DNA of 14,947 nt from Thermoplasmata archaeon (GTDB lineage Archaea; Thermoplasmatota; Thermoplasmata; GCA-020350865). This document shows, piece after piece, positions 1-9,230 of the stretch. Position 1 is the first letter of the stretch; every line of letters begins with the position of its first letter. The translations under genes were made by a program, and so were the position numbers. The stretch covers positions 1,703,684-1,718,630 of the forward strand of contig CP070726.1 in the NCBI GenBank assembly GCA_020350865.1. The letters run 5' to 3'. The notes under the pieces are model-generated. The model was not told the origin of the DNA. It was given only the letters and a program-made list of their open reading frames with translations, and made no database searches.

Positions 1-3000
1 GAGGTGGTATCACTTCTTGGGTTTTCTCAGAAGGTATCTCTTGTTGAGCCTCACTTGGAGACGGAGATTCTTCCACGTAATCATCCCACAGGGGGACCTC
101 GGGGGTTTCTTCTGGAAAAGTTTCTTTCTGAGGTTCTTCTGGGGGAGGCTCTTGGGCGAGTTCCTCGGGTGGGAGTTCAGGTTCCTCTGACGTTTCCTCC
201 GGAGCAGGTTCCTGCGGCTCTTCGGTTGGAGTACCTTTCGGCGCTCTTGGAGGTCTCGGGGGTTTCTTCTTCGGTTCTTCCGTTTCTTCATCTGATGGCA
301 GAAGTTCAAAGGTGGTTTCGTCAGATTCTTCAAGCGCTGCTTCGGTCTCAGCAGGGGGCTCTTCATCGATTATCTCTTCCTCCGCTCCCCTTTGTTTCAT
401 AAGCAGCAAGAGCACCAGCAAAACGATAACGACAACGATGACCAGTATCACCAGCCACAAGCCCAGAGCCGATGGGGCCTCTTTCTTCCATTTATCAGGA
501 TCGAGTGGATAGGCATCCTCTAAATCATCGTGACCGTCGCCATCTGAATCTGATTCAAGGGGATTTGTACCTTTGGCTAATTCCTCGCTGTCGGACAATC
601 CATCGTTGTCATCGTCCGGATCAGTCGGATTAGGTATGCCGTCCCTGTCAGTATCCAGGTTCGGAACACCCTGGGCAACATCGGAATTATCGGACGGATT
701 TCCGTTTACGTCAACTGCCACGAGATAGTAGTAGTAGGTCATCCCATTGGTCAGGTCCCCATGAGTATATCCGGTCGTATTAAAGGGGACATCGGCAAGT
801 TTGGAAAAGGTATCATTATCGGTACCGAAGAAAAGCTCATAGTGGCCCAAATCTGGCTCGGTATTCCCATCCCAGGCAATGTTCAGTGCATTTCCTTCTG
901 GAAGCGTTTCAATCCTCAGGTTCGAGGGCTTGGCAGGGGGAATAGTATCCACATGAATGACCGTTATAGTGACAGTGTCTGTGTGAAAGTTGCCTGCAGA
1001 ATCCTCCACCCTCAATGTTACATTGTAGGTTCCGGGCTCAGTAAATGTGTGAGCTACGGACTCGCCCTCGTAATCGGGATCATCCCAGTCTATGCCGTCC
1101 CTCTCATCGATATCCCACATGTACGATACGATAGTACCTCCCCCAGGATCGTATGAGTTGCCGCCACTAAGCGTGTATGGATTCCCATGCACAACAGAAT
1201 CGCTGGGCCCTGCGTCTGCCACCGGGGAGGTGATGTCGTTCACAATAATGACCACGGTATCCTCATCCGAGTTACCAGCTGCATCGACCACCCTCAATGT
1301 GACCGTGTAGTTTCCTGGGAGGGTGTATGTCCAAGAGGGATTTTGTGTGGTGGAATCCGGATCGATCCAGTCCACACCGTCGCTGTCATCAAAGTCCCAA
1401 AGATAATGGGCTATGCTCTGTCCATCTTCATCGTAGGAAAGTGTGGAATTGAATGTGTATGTCGCGTCTTCGTCAACAGAGCCATCTAAACCCGCATCTG
1501 CTACAGGTTTTGTGGTATCATTGACTGTGATTGTTATGGTTCCATTTGCCCAGTTTCCTGCCGAGTCCGTGGCATTTAAGGTGACTGTATATATGCCTGG
1601 TATGCTGTAAGTATGGGTGGGTGTGGCACCCGAGCCATTGTTAAAAGAGCCATCGCCAAAGCTCCAGCTGTACCACACTATGGCACCGCCTTCAGGATCG
1701 TAGGAGCCTGTGGCATCGAAGTCGTAAGGTATATCTTCTTCCGTTACGGCATCTGAACCCATATCTATCACAGGCTTTGTTATGTCATTGACTGTAACCT
1801 GGATGGTAGTGGAATTCCAATTACCCACTGCATCTGTAACATTCAAAGTGACTGTATAAATATCTGGAATGTTGTAGATATGATTGGTTGTGGCATTAGT
1901 GCCGTTATCGAAAGCGCTGTCACCGAAACTCCAGTTGTACCATGATATCGTGCCTCCTTCCGGATCAAATGAGCCCGTTCCATCGAATTCGTAGGGCACA
2001 TCCTCGTTTACAATTCCATCAGGGCCGGCATCCACTACAGGTTTTGTTACGTCGTACACCGTGATCCAGCATTTATCAATACTCCAGCCAGTTGAATTAG
2101 TAACATTTAAAGTCACCTCATATACACCGGGGATCTCATACGTGTGGATCGGAAACATGTTTGTCCCGTTATCATAGGACCCGTCACCAAAGCTCCAGTT
2201 GAACCAGGCACCTGTGTCATTGATCGACAACGAACCGTCCATATAATAAGGCAAATCCTCGTTGACAGAGCCATCTGCCCCCGCATTTGCTATCGGATGG
2301 GGTGGGATAACAATGTTTATTTGAATTGCAGTCACGTTCCAGTTGCCCGCTTTATCTGTCACGTTCAAGGTTACTGTATAATCGTCTGCTGCAAAATAAG
2401 TGTGTGTTGTGGTTACCCCATAATAATCAGGTATCAAATCGCCGTCCACATCCCAGGAATAGTTCAGACCTGCGGTGCCGTTGTTGTCCGTGCTGAGGGA
2501 CCCATCGAGTTCGATTGGTACTCCCGCATAGGTGGAAATGTCCCCTCCTGCGTTCGCTACAGGCGGTGTGGTGTCATTGACCACGATTGCGATGGTTGTG
2601 TAGTTCCAGTTCCCTGCAGAATCGCTGACATTCAATATCACCGTGTATACACCCGGATCACTATAAGTGTGGTTGGGTGTCGGATTCGAGCCCTTATCAT
2701 AAAAACCGTCTCCAAACGTCCAATTGTACCATTCTACCGTGCCACCTTCAGGATCGTATGAGCCTGTGGCATTGAAGTAATAAGGTGAGTCTTCGTCGAT
2801 TATGCCGTCGGAGCCCGCATCCACCACCGGTTTGGTAATGTCGTAAACCGTGATCCAGCATTTGTCAATGCTCCAGCCAGTTGAATTGGTAACCTTTAAT
2901 GTCACCTCATAGAGACCGGGAGTTTCATAGGTATGGTTCGGAAACATGTTCGTGCAATTTTCAAAATTGCCATCACCAAAGCTCCAGTTAAACCACGCAC

Positions 3001-6000
3001 CGGTACCGTTAATCGATGCCGAACCGTCAAATATGTATTGTGTGCCCTCATTGACAAAACCATCGGGCCCGGCATCAGCCTGGGGGGCGAGGTTTATCTC
3101 CTCCCAGTTGACCGCCCAATAATGCATGACTGGTGCAGCTGTTATCCCGACATTGAAGTTTGCCACAAGTTTAATTGAGGAATGTATGTGGGGATTGAAT
3201 CCAGTTAAATTGATCGTGCTCCCGGTTAAATTAATGAAGCCGGCTATGGGCTCACCGGAAGCAGCGTCTACTATTGTAACCGTGATATTGCTGTCCTCAG
3301 GTTCGGTCTTATTAATATAGAGTTGGGACCATGTGTTGTTGGCAGGGATGGTAATTGGTTTGGAGGTTATTGTGCCATTTATTTGACCAAAGAAATTAAA
3401 ATTGATATCATCAGTCCAACCTCCCAAGTATGGAGTACTACCCCAATATTTATATCCCCCAACTCCGATTTTTCCGAATGTAAAATTACCGACGGCACCG
3501 GTCCCAACTATAACTGAGGCCTGTCTAACCCACCAATAACTGATTAATCGAAGTGTTAGCCTCTTTGTCTCGTGATCGTATATGACTCTGGCAAGGTATT
3601 CCTGATTTAAACCGATTCCTTGACCGAAACCATGCGCATTGTTATTAGAGTCTCTAAAAATAACAGTAACTCTATCATCTCCCGCAGCATATTGAAAATA
3701 AATGGTATTAGCTGTGTCTTGTAATCCTGTGTTAGATGAGTCCGCAATAAAGAGCGGATATGCGAACTGCAAGTGTCCACCATGGGTGATTTTAAATTTC
3801 GCACTTAGAACCCAACTGCCACTGGTCTCATTCAGGGTCTTTGGCAGAGATTTTGTGTACATCTCATCACGCGTGTCTGAGACGCCAATATAGAAAAATA
3901 GACGTTCATTCGAAGAATCCCACTTGAAAAGATTCCTTCGTGGGACGCTTTCGTAGGCAAAACCTCCATCGGAATCTTCGAAGTCAAATGAATAACCAAA
4001 ACCCGTTCGCGCATCGCCATCGTAGTATGTAATGTTCTGTTTTGATTCAGTCTTTGTAAGATTATCAAAGGAATCTACCCAGTTAAACACTGTTAGGGTT
4101 TTGTTTGCTAAGTTGTTGCTCTCGTTTACCTCCCATGTTGTATTTGTAAAATCTACCCAGATATACACATCGTAAAGCCCGATGTTTGGGGGGGTCCAGG
4201 TTGTGGATGCCAAAGCGGTACTGCTTTCGCCAATATTTATCGTAGAGTTCGTTCCTATATGTACGGCACCGCTATCGACAATGTTGTCGTTATCAACATC
4301 AGGGTTGCCGAGGAAGAACGACACATTGACAAGATCAAGGGCTTCACCGAGATTGGAAATGAGCGCGCTGATTAACACCTCAGAGCCGTTCTCCAGTGGG
4401 TAGGGATTGAAATTGATATTTTCAGTATTAAGTATCAGTTCGGGGCCTGCAGGGTAGGTATATGTAATGGATTCATTGGAATTCCCTGCAGCTTCGGTGG
4501 CGTTGATGTAGTAATATACGGTGGTCGGAAACCCAGTGCTTGGAATTGTGGTATTTGCATTATTGCTCCCCAATAGGTTCATGTCGATTTGGGTCCAACT
4601 TAAACCATCATAAGAATAATATAGTACGGCATCTATAATTTCCGAATCGTCTATGAAGTGGATATTGACTTCCACATCTACTGTTTCGTTAGCGGGATCC
4701 GGGTCTGTCGTCGGTGTACCAAATCTTGGTGGATCGGAGTCAACAAGGTAGCTTGACACAGGTGTGGAATTCAACAAAGCATTTGAATCGGTGGCGTTGA
4801 TATAATAGTATAATGTTGTGGTCGAGCCCTGTGCTGGTATATCCCCCGAATAAGTATCCCCTCCCACAGGGTTCATTGTTACGGGTGCATACGAAATTCC
4901 GTCAGATGAATAATACAGGGTCACACTTCCTATGCCATTGGCATCTGTTATGTTTGCAGAGATTGTCACAATACTGCTTGCGTTTGGATGTTTCGGAAGA
5001 TATGTCACATTCTCTATAAGAGGGGGGAAATTGGTGGAGTAATCCTTTGGTGTCCCGGAGTCATTACGATTTGATGCATTATCATAAATCTCAACATAGT
5101 AGAAAACCGTAGTTTCTGCATTTACCGGTTGAATGAACCCTACGAATGTTGCAGCGGAGTAGTTACCCGAGAAAAAGACCATGGGACTACTTGCCCATCC
5201 GCTGCCATTGTTGTACCACAGATAAATACGATTGAAATCGATGCCATAATTGTCGGTGACATTGGTGAAAATGGCAACATTTTCGTGGGTTGACATAAGA
5301 TTAGGAACATCAGTTGTGTTTATTACGATTGGGAAAATACCATCTGCATAGTATTTGTGTATCAGACTCTCGTTACGGTTTCCGGAAACATCTGTTGCAT
5401 TGATTTTATAATACACCCAGGTTGAATAACCCGGGGCAGGGATCGTTGCAGTGCCAGAGGTAACGGGGAACCAACTTGAATTATCATATGAATACCATAG
5501 GGTAGCGTTTGCAACTTCAACATTGTCGACAATTGGTAGGGTTATATTGACATCACTACTGGCATTGGGATTTTGTGGATCCACCCCAGGAATAAAAAAG
5601 AATGGCAAATCAGCATCTGCGAGATAGCTCAATATTGGAGTAGAGTTTGAGAAGCCGTTATTATCGGTAGAGTTGATGTAGAAATATACGGTCGTAGTAG
5701 AACCCGGTCCCGGGATATCAGCGGTATAATTCCCTGTAACAAAAGTCATTGGCAAAGGTATGTATGAACTCCCGTCATACGAATAATACAATGTTGCACC
5801 TGCAACACCCTCGCTATCTGTAATGTTTGCTGAGATTATAACTATGCTTGTGCCGTTTGGATATACTGGAAGATATGTGATATTATTTATGAAAGGCGGG
5901 AAATTTGTTGAATAGCTCTTCGGGGGACCTGAGTTGTTGGAGTTGGAGGCGTTATCAACAACCTCGACGTAATATGATACCACGGTCTCGTTTGTCGTTG

Positions 6001-9000
6001 GGGGTATGAACCCGAGGAATGTCGCATTGGTGTTGTTGCCTGAAATATAAGCCATGGGGACCTTTGTCCATGCTGTGCCGTAATTGTACCACAGGAAAAT
6101 GCTGTCAAAATCGAAGCCGTAATCGTCTGTTACGTTAGCAAATATCAGAACCTCAGCAAAAGAGTTTACAGGACTGACTATGTCGCTTGTATCTACCACG
6201 GTAGGAAGGTTCATATCTGTATAGAAGTTGTATACCAATGATGTGTTGAGGTTCCTAGAAATATCAGTGGCGTTGATATAGTAGTAAACCCAGGTGGAGT
6301 AACCTGGACCCGGGATAGTGGTTTTTGCTTCGTCATCTGGTAACAAAATCATATCGACGTAAGTCCAACTAGAACCGTCATAGGAATAGTTTAAGCTCGC
6401 GTTTGAAACATTGATGTTATCAGTAATTATTATGGAGACATTCACATTATTTGTGCCATTTGGATATTCCGGATCTATTGTAACCGGCCCGAACTGAGGG
6501 GGGTCTGCATCTGCAAAGTAATCATGAACGGGTGTAGAATTCAAAACACCGTTATTGTCAGATGCATTGATGTAGTAATATACAGTTTTAGTGGATCCAG
6601 GACCAGGTATCTCTGCGGAATAATTATCCCCATCGATGAGATTCATCGCCACCGGTGTATACATACTCCCATCGAACGAATAATAAAGAAGGGCACTCGC
6701 AATACCGTCATTATCCGTGATGTTCGCGGTGATATTTACAATACTGGTGCCGTTGGGATACTCTTCAAGAAGGGTAATATTGTGTATGAACGGGGGATAA
6801 TTGGTGATGTAGCTTTTTACTGGGACCGATACATTGGCGTTGGAGGCATTATCTCCAACCTCCACATAATAGAATATTGTTGTTTCGTTGTTAGCAGGAG
6901 GTATAAATCCCGTAAAAGTCGCATTGGTTAAGTTGCCCGTAAAAAAAGTCATAGGCCAGTTCGAATATCCGCTGCCATTATCGTACCAAATCATCACGTT
7001 ATTGAAATTGATGCTATAATCATCGGTAATATTGGCAAATATCAGGGTCTCTTTATTTGAGTATGCAGGACTTATTATATCACTCACATTAACAACCTTG
7101 GGTGGAGTGCCATCGGCATAATACTTGAATATAATTGAATCATTGGAATTCCCCAGCATATCTGTCGTGTTGAAATAGTAGTATACCCAAGTGGAAAATC
7201 CTGGAGCTGGAATTAACGTGTTCGCGTTTTTGGAATGGTTCATCATTATGTCATCCACAAAGAAATTATCAGTATTCGCACCTGATCCTTTGCTACGCAA
7301 TCTAAATTGGAAATTTGAATGGTATGCATCCTCAGGTAACATCATTTCTACCCAGTCATAAGTATGATGATTGGAATAGTCACCCCTTACCGACCAATAT
7401 GTAACCCAATTTCCTGAATCATTATAATATTCAAAATACAACAAATCACCAGACTCAGGTGAATCTCTACTACCTCCCAATTCATAGAAAAAGCTTATGT
7501 TTACATCAGTATAACCTAATAGATCCATTACAACTGAAGTAACAGTGTCTCCAGAGCCGTCTAGATCAAGCGAGTATGGGGAGGAGGGCTCATTATCTCC
7601 GTTTGTATTTATGTTGGGACTGCCTGCTGTGCTTCCCCACTTTGAAGGATCTAAGATTGTAGATGAAAAGGAATCATTGAATAGAATCCAAAGAGTATTA
7701 AAAGCCATGGATTTGCTAAACCATGAGAAACCATTATACGAGTACCAAAGGGTTGCATTTTTCAATCTAAATATATCATTATATTTTATTGTTATATTTA
7801 CATCTACGGTGGCGTTGGGATATTCTGGCTCAAAGTTTATAATATCAATCACAGGCGGGTCAGCGTCGACGAAATAGCTGTAAAGAAGTGATGAATTCAA
7901 GAAACCATTTGTATCTGTGACATTAATGTAGTAATATACAATTGTTGTAAAAGAAGATCCGGGAATATCCCCCGAATAGATGTCACCTCCCATAGGATTC
8001 ATTGCAATAGGTGTAAAAGAAATCCCATTATAAGAATAATACAATGTCACACTTCCCACACCGTCAATATCAGTAATGTTTGCTGAAACGGTTACTATGC
8101 TGGTCCCATTAGGATACTTAGGGAAATGCGTTACATTTTCAATCTGGGGAGGTATTCCTATTGTCATAAGCCCTGTTTCATTTGTTATTATTCCTCCGTA
8201 TGTAGCAGTAATGATACATGTTCCTGGATTTGTGGCATTAAAAGTCGTTGACATGCCATATGAACTTACAGTGCCTACTGATGGGTCAGAGCTTTCCCAC
8301 TCCACATTCACACCGCCAAGGTATCCTTCAGTGTGGTTAAAGCCGTGAGCAAAGAATGTATCGGAATTCCCTGTTGAGTATTGGGAATCCCCTACCCAAC
8401 TACCTCCCGGGCCAGCTGTGTTGTTGATAATTATATAATCCACTATATATCGATTAAACTCGATTGCATGACTGTCTGACAATGATGGAGAGTTATATGA
8501 GTACTGCAATCCGATTTCACCGGTTTGGTTTTCAAAACCAACTGTAGCCCATGCTCCCGAATCCCACTTAGGATTACCGAAATTAACATCTTTATATTGA
8601 AACTTGATAAAATTTGTACCCTCATAGAGAATAAGTTCAAAGGTAATGGTTTCAGAGCTTTGTTGTCTCCAGCGTTTCATTTCTTTCCATTCCACGATAA
8701 AATACCTATTCGGGGCAGTGCCTAGGGTCTGATAATATATTTCCCCCCCTTGCAAATCATCCCAGTAGGGCGCTATGATGTTATTCGGTTCCTCTGTTGT
8801 TGGTATTGGATCATTGATGAATTCTGATGGCTTGTTAATGAAGGATACATACCCATTTGTGTGGATATAAATATCAGTATACGAGGTTCCGTAGAATTCA
8901 AACATGAAATCCAGTGGAAAAGAACCATATTTACCATCATCTCCACCCGTGGCTACATGTACGCCTGTTCCACTGATCTCTACCCAGCTGTAGTTCACAG

Positions 9001-9169
9001 ACGGTAACGGAGGATTGCTGTCCATCCAATAATAATATCCACCATTGTCGGGACCGCCTGTGTCGGCCTCTGCATTTTCCGGTATTTCAATCAGAGTAAA
9101 GAAACCTGAGCCTAACATCAAGACCGTTAGTAATATCGCCCACATTTTTTTCTGAGTTGTTATGCTCAT
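1..9169 (-). CDS. Giant PKD-repeat surface protein, type I membrane topology (3' end outside window)
   Basis: Read continuously on the minus strand from ATG at 9169 to position 2 with no stop, at least 3056 residues; codon phase was checked at eight points. The upstream GGTGA (9172-9176) is a plausible ribosome site. Residues 1-35 form a signal peptide (lysines, hydrophobic core, likely cleavage after AEA). Then: nidogen-like beta domain ~36-250 (HTNGYVSF, IAPYWDDL); Ig-like ~251-338; eleven beta modules 340-1573; CARDB-like 1574-1696; lectin/LamG-like region ~1697-1960; eight PKD domains 2028-2743 (WSFGDG, HTY, YTVTLNVTD); FN3 2744-2836; Asp-rich Ca2+-type repeats 2837-2894 (DTDRDGIPNPTDPDDDNDG); one transmembrane helix 2902-2924; acidic Pro/Glu-rich tail from 2925. 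Asn-x-Ser/Thr sequons are very frequent, suggesting a glycosylated ectodomain. Probable role is adhesion or cell-envelope structure; no enzymatic motif was seen. I saw no PGF-type archaeosortase signal. Domain names rest on recognition by eye; the ligand is unknown. Confidence 0.93.
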   Translation of the reverse strand, partial: MSITTQKKMWAILLTVLMLGSGFFTLIEIPENAEADTGGPDNGGYYYWMDSNPPLPSVNYSWVEISGTGVHVATGGDDGKYGSFPLDFMFEFYGTSYTDIYIHTNGYVSFINKPSEFINDPIPTTEEPNNIIAPYWDDLQGGEIYYQTLGTAPNRYFIVEWKEMKRWRQQSSETITFELILYEGTNFIKFQYKDVNFGNPKWDSGAWATVGFENQTGEIGLQYSYNSPSLSDSHAIEFNRYIVDYIIINNTAGPGGSWVGDSQYSTGNSDTFFAHGFNHTEGYLGGVNVEWESSDPSVGTVSSYGMSTTFNATNPGTCIITATYGGIITNETGLMTIGIPPQIENVTHFPKYPNGTSIVTVSANITDIDGVGSVTLYYSYNGISFTPIAMNPMGGDIYSGDIPGSSFTTIVYYYINVTDTNGFLNSSLLYSYFVDADPPVIDIINFEPEYPNATVDVNITIKYNDIFRLKNATLWYSYNGFSWFSKSMAFNTLWILFNDSFSSTILDPSKWGSTAGSPNINTNGDNEPSSPYSLDLDGSGDTVTSVVMDLLGYTDVNISFFYELGGSRDSPESGDLLYFEYYNDSGNWVTYWSVRGDYSNHHTYDWVEMMLPEDAYHSNFQFRLRSKGSGANTDNFFVDDIMMNHSKNANTLIPAPGFSTWVYYYFNTTDMLGNSNDSIIFKYYADGTPPKVVNVSDIISPAYSNKETLIFANITDDYSINFNNVMIWYDNGSGYSNWPMTFFTGNLTNATFTGFIPPANNETTIFYYVEVGDNASNANVSVPVKSYITNYPPFIHNITLLEEYPNGTSIVNITANITDNDGIASALLYYSFDGSMYTPVAMNLIDGDNYSAEIPGPGSTKTVYYYINASDNNGVLNSTPVHDYFADADPPQFGPVTIDPEYPNGTNNVNVSIIITDNINVSNASLNYSYDGSSWTYVDMILLPDDEAKTTIPGPGYSTWVYYYINATDISRNLNTSLVYNFYTDMNLPTVVDTSDIVSPVNSFAEVLIFANVTDDYGFDFDSIFLWYNYGTAWTKVPMAYISGNNTNATFLGFIPPTTNETVVSYYVEVVDNASNSNNSGPPKSYSTNFPPFINNITYLPVYPNGTSIVIISANITDSEGVAGATLYYSYDGSSYIPLPMTFVTGNYTADIPGPGSTTTVYFYINSTDNNGFSNSTPILSYLADADLPFFFIPGVDPQNPNASSDVNITLPIVDNVEVANATLWYSYDNSSWFPVTSGTATIPAPGYSTWVYYKINATDVSGNRNESLIHKYYADGIFPIVINTTDVPNLMSTHENVAIFTNVTDNYGIDFNRIYLWYNNGSGWASSPMVFFSGNYSAATFVGFIQPVNAETTVFYYVEIYDNASNRNDSGTPKDYSTNFPPLIENVTYLPKHPNASSIVTISANITDANGIGSVTLYYSSDGISYAPVTMNPVGGDTYSGDIPAQGSTTTLYYYINATDSNALLNSTPVSSYLVDSDPPRFGTPTTDPDPANETVDVEVNIHFIDDSEIIDAVLYYSYDGLSWTQIDMNLLGSNNANTTIPSTGFPTTVYYYINATEAAGNSNESITYTYPAGPELILNTENINFNPYPLENGSEVLISALISNLGEALDLVNVSFFLGNPDVDNDNIVDSGAVHIGTNSTINIGESSTALASTTWTPPNIGLYDVYIWVDFTNTTWEVNESNNLANKTLTVFNWVDSFDNLTKTESKQNITYYDGDARTGFGYSFDFEDSDGGFAYESVPRRNLFKWDSSNERLFFYIGVSDTRDEMYTKSLPKTLNETSGSWVLSAKFKITHGGHLQFAYPLFIADSSNTGLQDTANTIYFQYAAGDDRVTVIFRDSNNNAHGFGQGIGLNQEYLARVIYDHETKRLTLRLISYWWVRQASVIVGTGAVGNFTFGKIGVGGYKYWGSTPYLGGWTDDINFNFFGQINGTITSKPITIPANNTWSQLYINKTEPEDSNITVTIVDAASGEPIAGFINLTGSTINLTGFNPHIHSSIKLVANFNVGITAAPVMHYWAVNWEEINLAPQADAGPDGFVNEGTQYIFDGSASINGTGAWFNWSFGDGNFENCTNMFPNHTYETPGLYEVTLKVTNSTGWSIDKCWITVYDITKPVVDAGSDGIIDEDSPYYFNATGSYDPEGGTVEWYNWTFGDGFYDKGSNPTPNHTYSDPGVYTVILNVSDSAGNWNYTTIAIVVNDTTPPVANAGGDISTYAGVPIELDGSLSTDNNGTAGLNYSWDVDGDLIPDYYGVTTTHTYFAADDYTVTLNVTDKAGNWNVTAIQINIVIPPHPIANAGADGSVNEDLPYYMDGSLSINDTGAWFNWSFGDGSYDNGTNMFPIHTYEIPGVYEVTLNVTNSTGWSIDKCWITVYDVTKPVVDAGPDGIVNEDVPYEFDGTGSFDPEGGTISWYNWSFGDSAFDNGTNATTNHIYNIPDIYTVTLNVTDAVGNWNSTTIQVTVNDITKPVIDMGSDAVTEEDIPYDFDATGSYDPEGGAIVWYSWSFGDGSFNNGSGATPTHTYSIPGIYTVTLNATDSAGNWANGTITITVNDTTKPVADAGLDGSVDEDATYTFNSTLSYDEDGQSIAHYLWDFDDSDGVDWIDPDSTTQNPSWTYTLPGNYTVTLRVVDAAGNSDEDTVVIIVNDITSPVADAGPSDSVVHGNPYTLSGGNSYDPGGGTIVSYMWDIDERDGIDWDDPDYEGESVAHTFTEPGTYNVTLRVEDSAGNFHTDTVTITVIHVDTIPPAKPSNLRIETLPEGNALNIAWDGNTEPDLGHYELFFGTDNDTFSKLADVPFNTTGYTHGDLTNGMTYYYYLVAVDVNGNPSDNSDVAQGVPNLDTDRDGIPNPTDPDDDNDGLSDSEELAKGTNPLESDSDGDGHDDLEDAYPLDPDKWKKEAPSALGLWLVILVIVVVIVLLVLLLLMKQRGAEEEIIDEEPPAETEAALEESDETTFELLPSDEETEEPKKKPPRPPRAPKGTPTEEPQEPAPEETSEEPELPPEELAQEPPPEEPQKETFPEETPEVPLWDDYVEESPSPSEAQQEIPSEKTQEVIPP
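395..670 (-). other. Membrane-proximal Ca2+-type repeats and transmembrane anchor of the giant protein
   Basis: Asp-rich thrombospondin-3-like loops (DTDRDGIP, DPDDDNDGLSD, DSDSDGDGHDD) at residues ~2837-2894 precede a 23-residue hydrophobic helix at 464-398 (LGLWLVILVIVVVIVLLVLL plus LLM) followed at once by KQR. By the positive-inside rule this places the repeats outside and the following E/P-rich tail in the cytoplasm. Confidence 0.9.
941..3088 (-). repeat. Array of eight PKD domains in the giant protein
   Basis: Residues 2028-2743 contain eight units of about 85-95 residues, each starting near A/DAGxDG and carrying the PKD core W.FGDG or W.DDxD, HTY...PG.YTVTL.V.D..GN, and closing with TVND.TKPV. 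Units 1 and 4 are close copies even at DNA level (2841-3070 versus 2050-2285) and share NMFP and the unusual STGWSIDKCWITVYD ending; units 2, 5 and 6 form another similar set; unit 3 carries a DVDGD loop; units 7 and 8 carry long Asp-rich loops (DGVDWIDPD, DGIDWDDPD). PKD domains are extracellular beta sandwiches common in archaeal surface layers. Confidence 0.93.
4451..8152 (-). repeat. A-B-C super-repeat, 11 beta modules of ~95-105 residues, in the giant protein
   Basis: Three module types recur in fixed order. A: begins PPxI.NVT, then YPNGTSIV, ANITD, LYYSYDG, DIPGPGSTTTVYYYIN. B: YPN.T.VNVSI, SYDGSSW, TIPGPGYSTWVYYYINATD, then YYADG. C: TSDI.SP, LIFANVTDDYG, LWYNNGSGW, GFIPP, YYVEV.DNASN, YSTNF. 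A modules start at 8152, 6796, 5899 and 5026, so full A-B-C units are 299 and 291 residues (452 with the inserted domain). The last unit is A4-B4 only and runs into the CARDB-like domain at 4450. Each module looks like a small Ig/cadherin-type beta sandwich. Diverged copies at DNA level indicate old tandem duplication of the triplet unit. Confidence 0.87.
7235..7696 (-). other. Inserted ~154-residue domain inside repeat module B1 of the giant protein
   Basis: Residues 492-645 interrupt the first B module. In other B copies the segment SSWT..M..(4-6 residues)..TTIPGPGYSTWVYYY is continuous; here the flanks FSWFSKSMAFN and NTLIPAPGFSTWVYYY are separated by a jelly-roll-like sequence (NDSFSSTILDPSKWG at its start, DNFFVDDIMM near its end) resembling MAM/concanavalin-like carbohydrate-binding folds. 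The module spacing agrees: A1 to A2 is 452 residues while A2 to A3 is 299, a difference of 153. The DNA here is AT-rich (20 G/C in 60 at 7261-7320 by hand count). Confidence 0.8.
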
Positions 9170-9230
9170 GCTCACCCTCTCGTGTATGTATTGCTAAATG
9201 CCCCTTCTCTTTGGCTCCGATCATTATGAA

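Noticed and set aside
10..366. Minus-strand 118-codon Lys/Arg/Pro-rich frame
   Set aside because: It is a frame-shifted reading of the acidic Pro-rich tail of the giant protein; the giant frame is continuous here.
2144..2761. A 205-codon open frame on the plus strand
   Set aside because: It lies antisense to the PKD array of the giant gene; the translation has no recognisable motif and merely mirrors repeated PKD codons.
6524..7877. Plus-strand open frames at 6524-6931 and 7545-7877
   Set aside because: Both are antisense to the A-B-C repeats of the giant gene, lack a promoter or SD and resemble no protein.
941..8152. Regular repeats as a possible CRISPR array
   Set aside because: The units are 85-105 codons long, diverged and encode protein domains; no short identical repeats with spacers.
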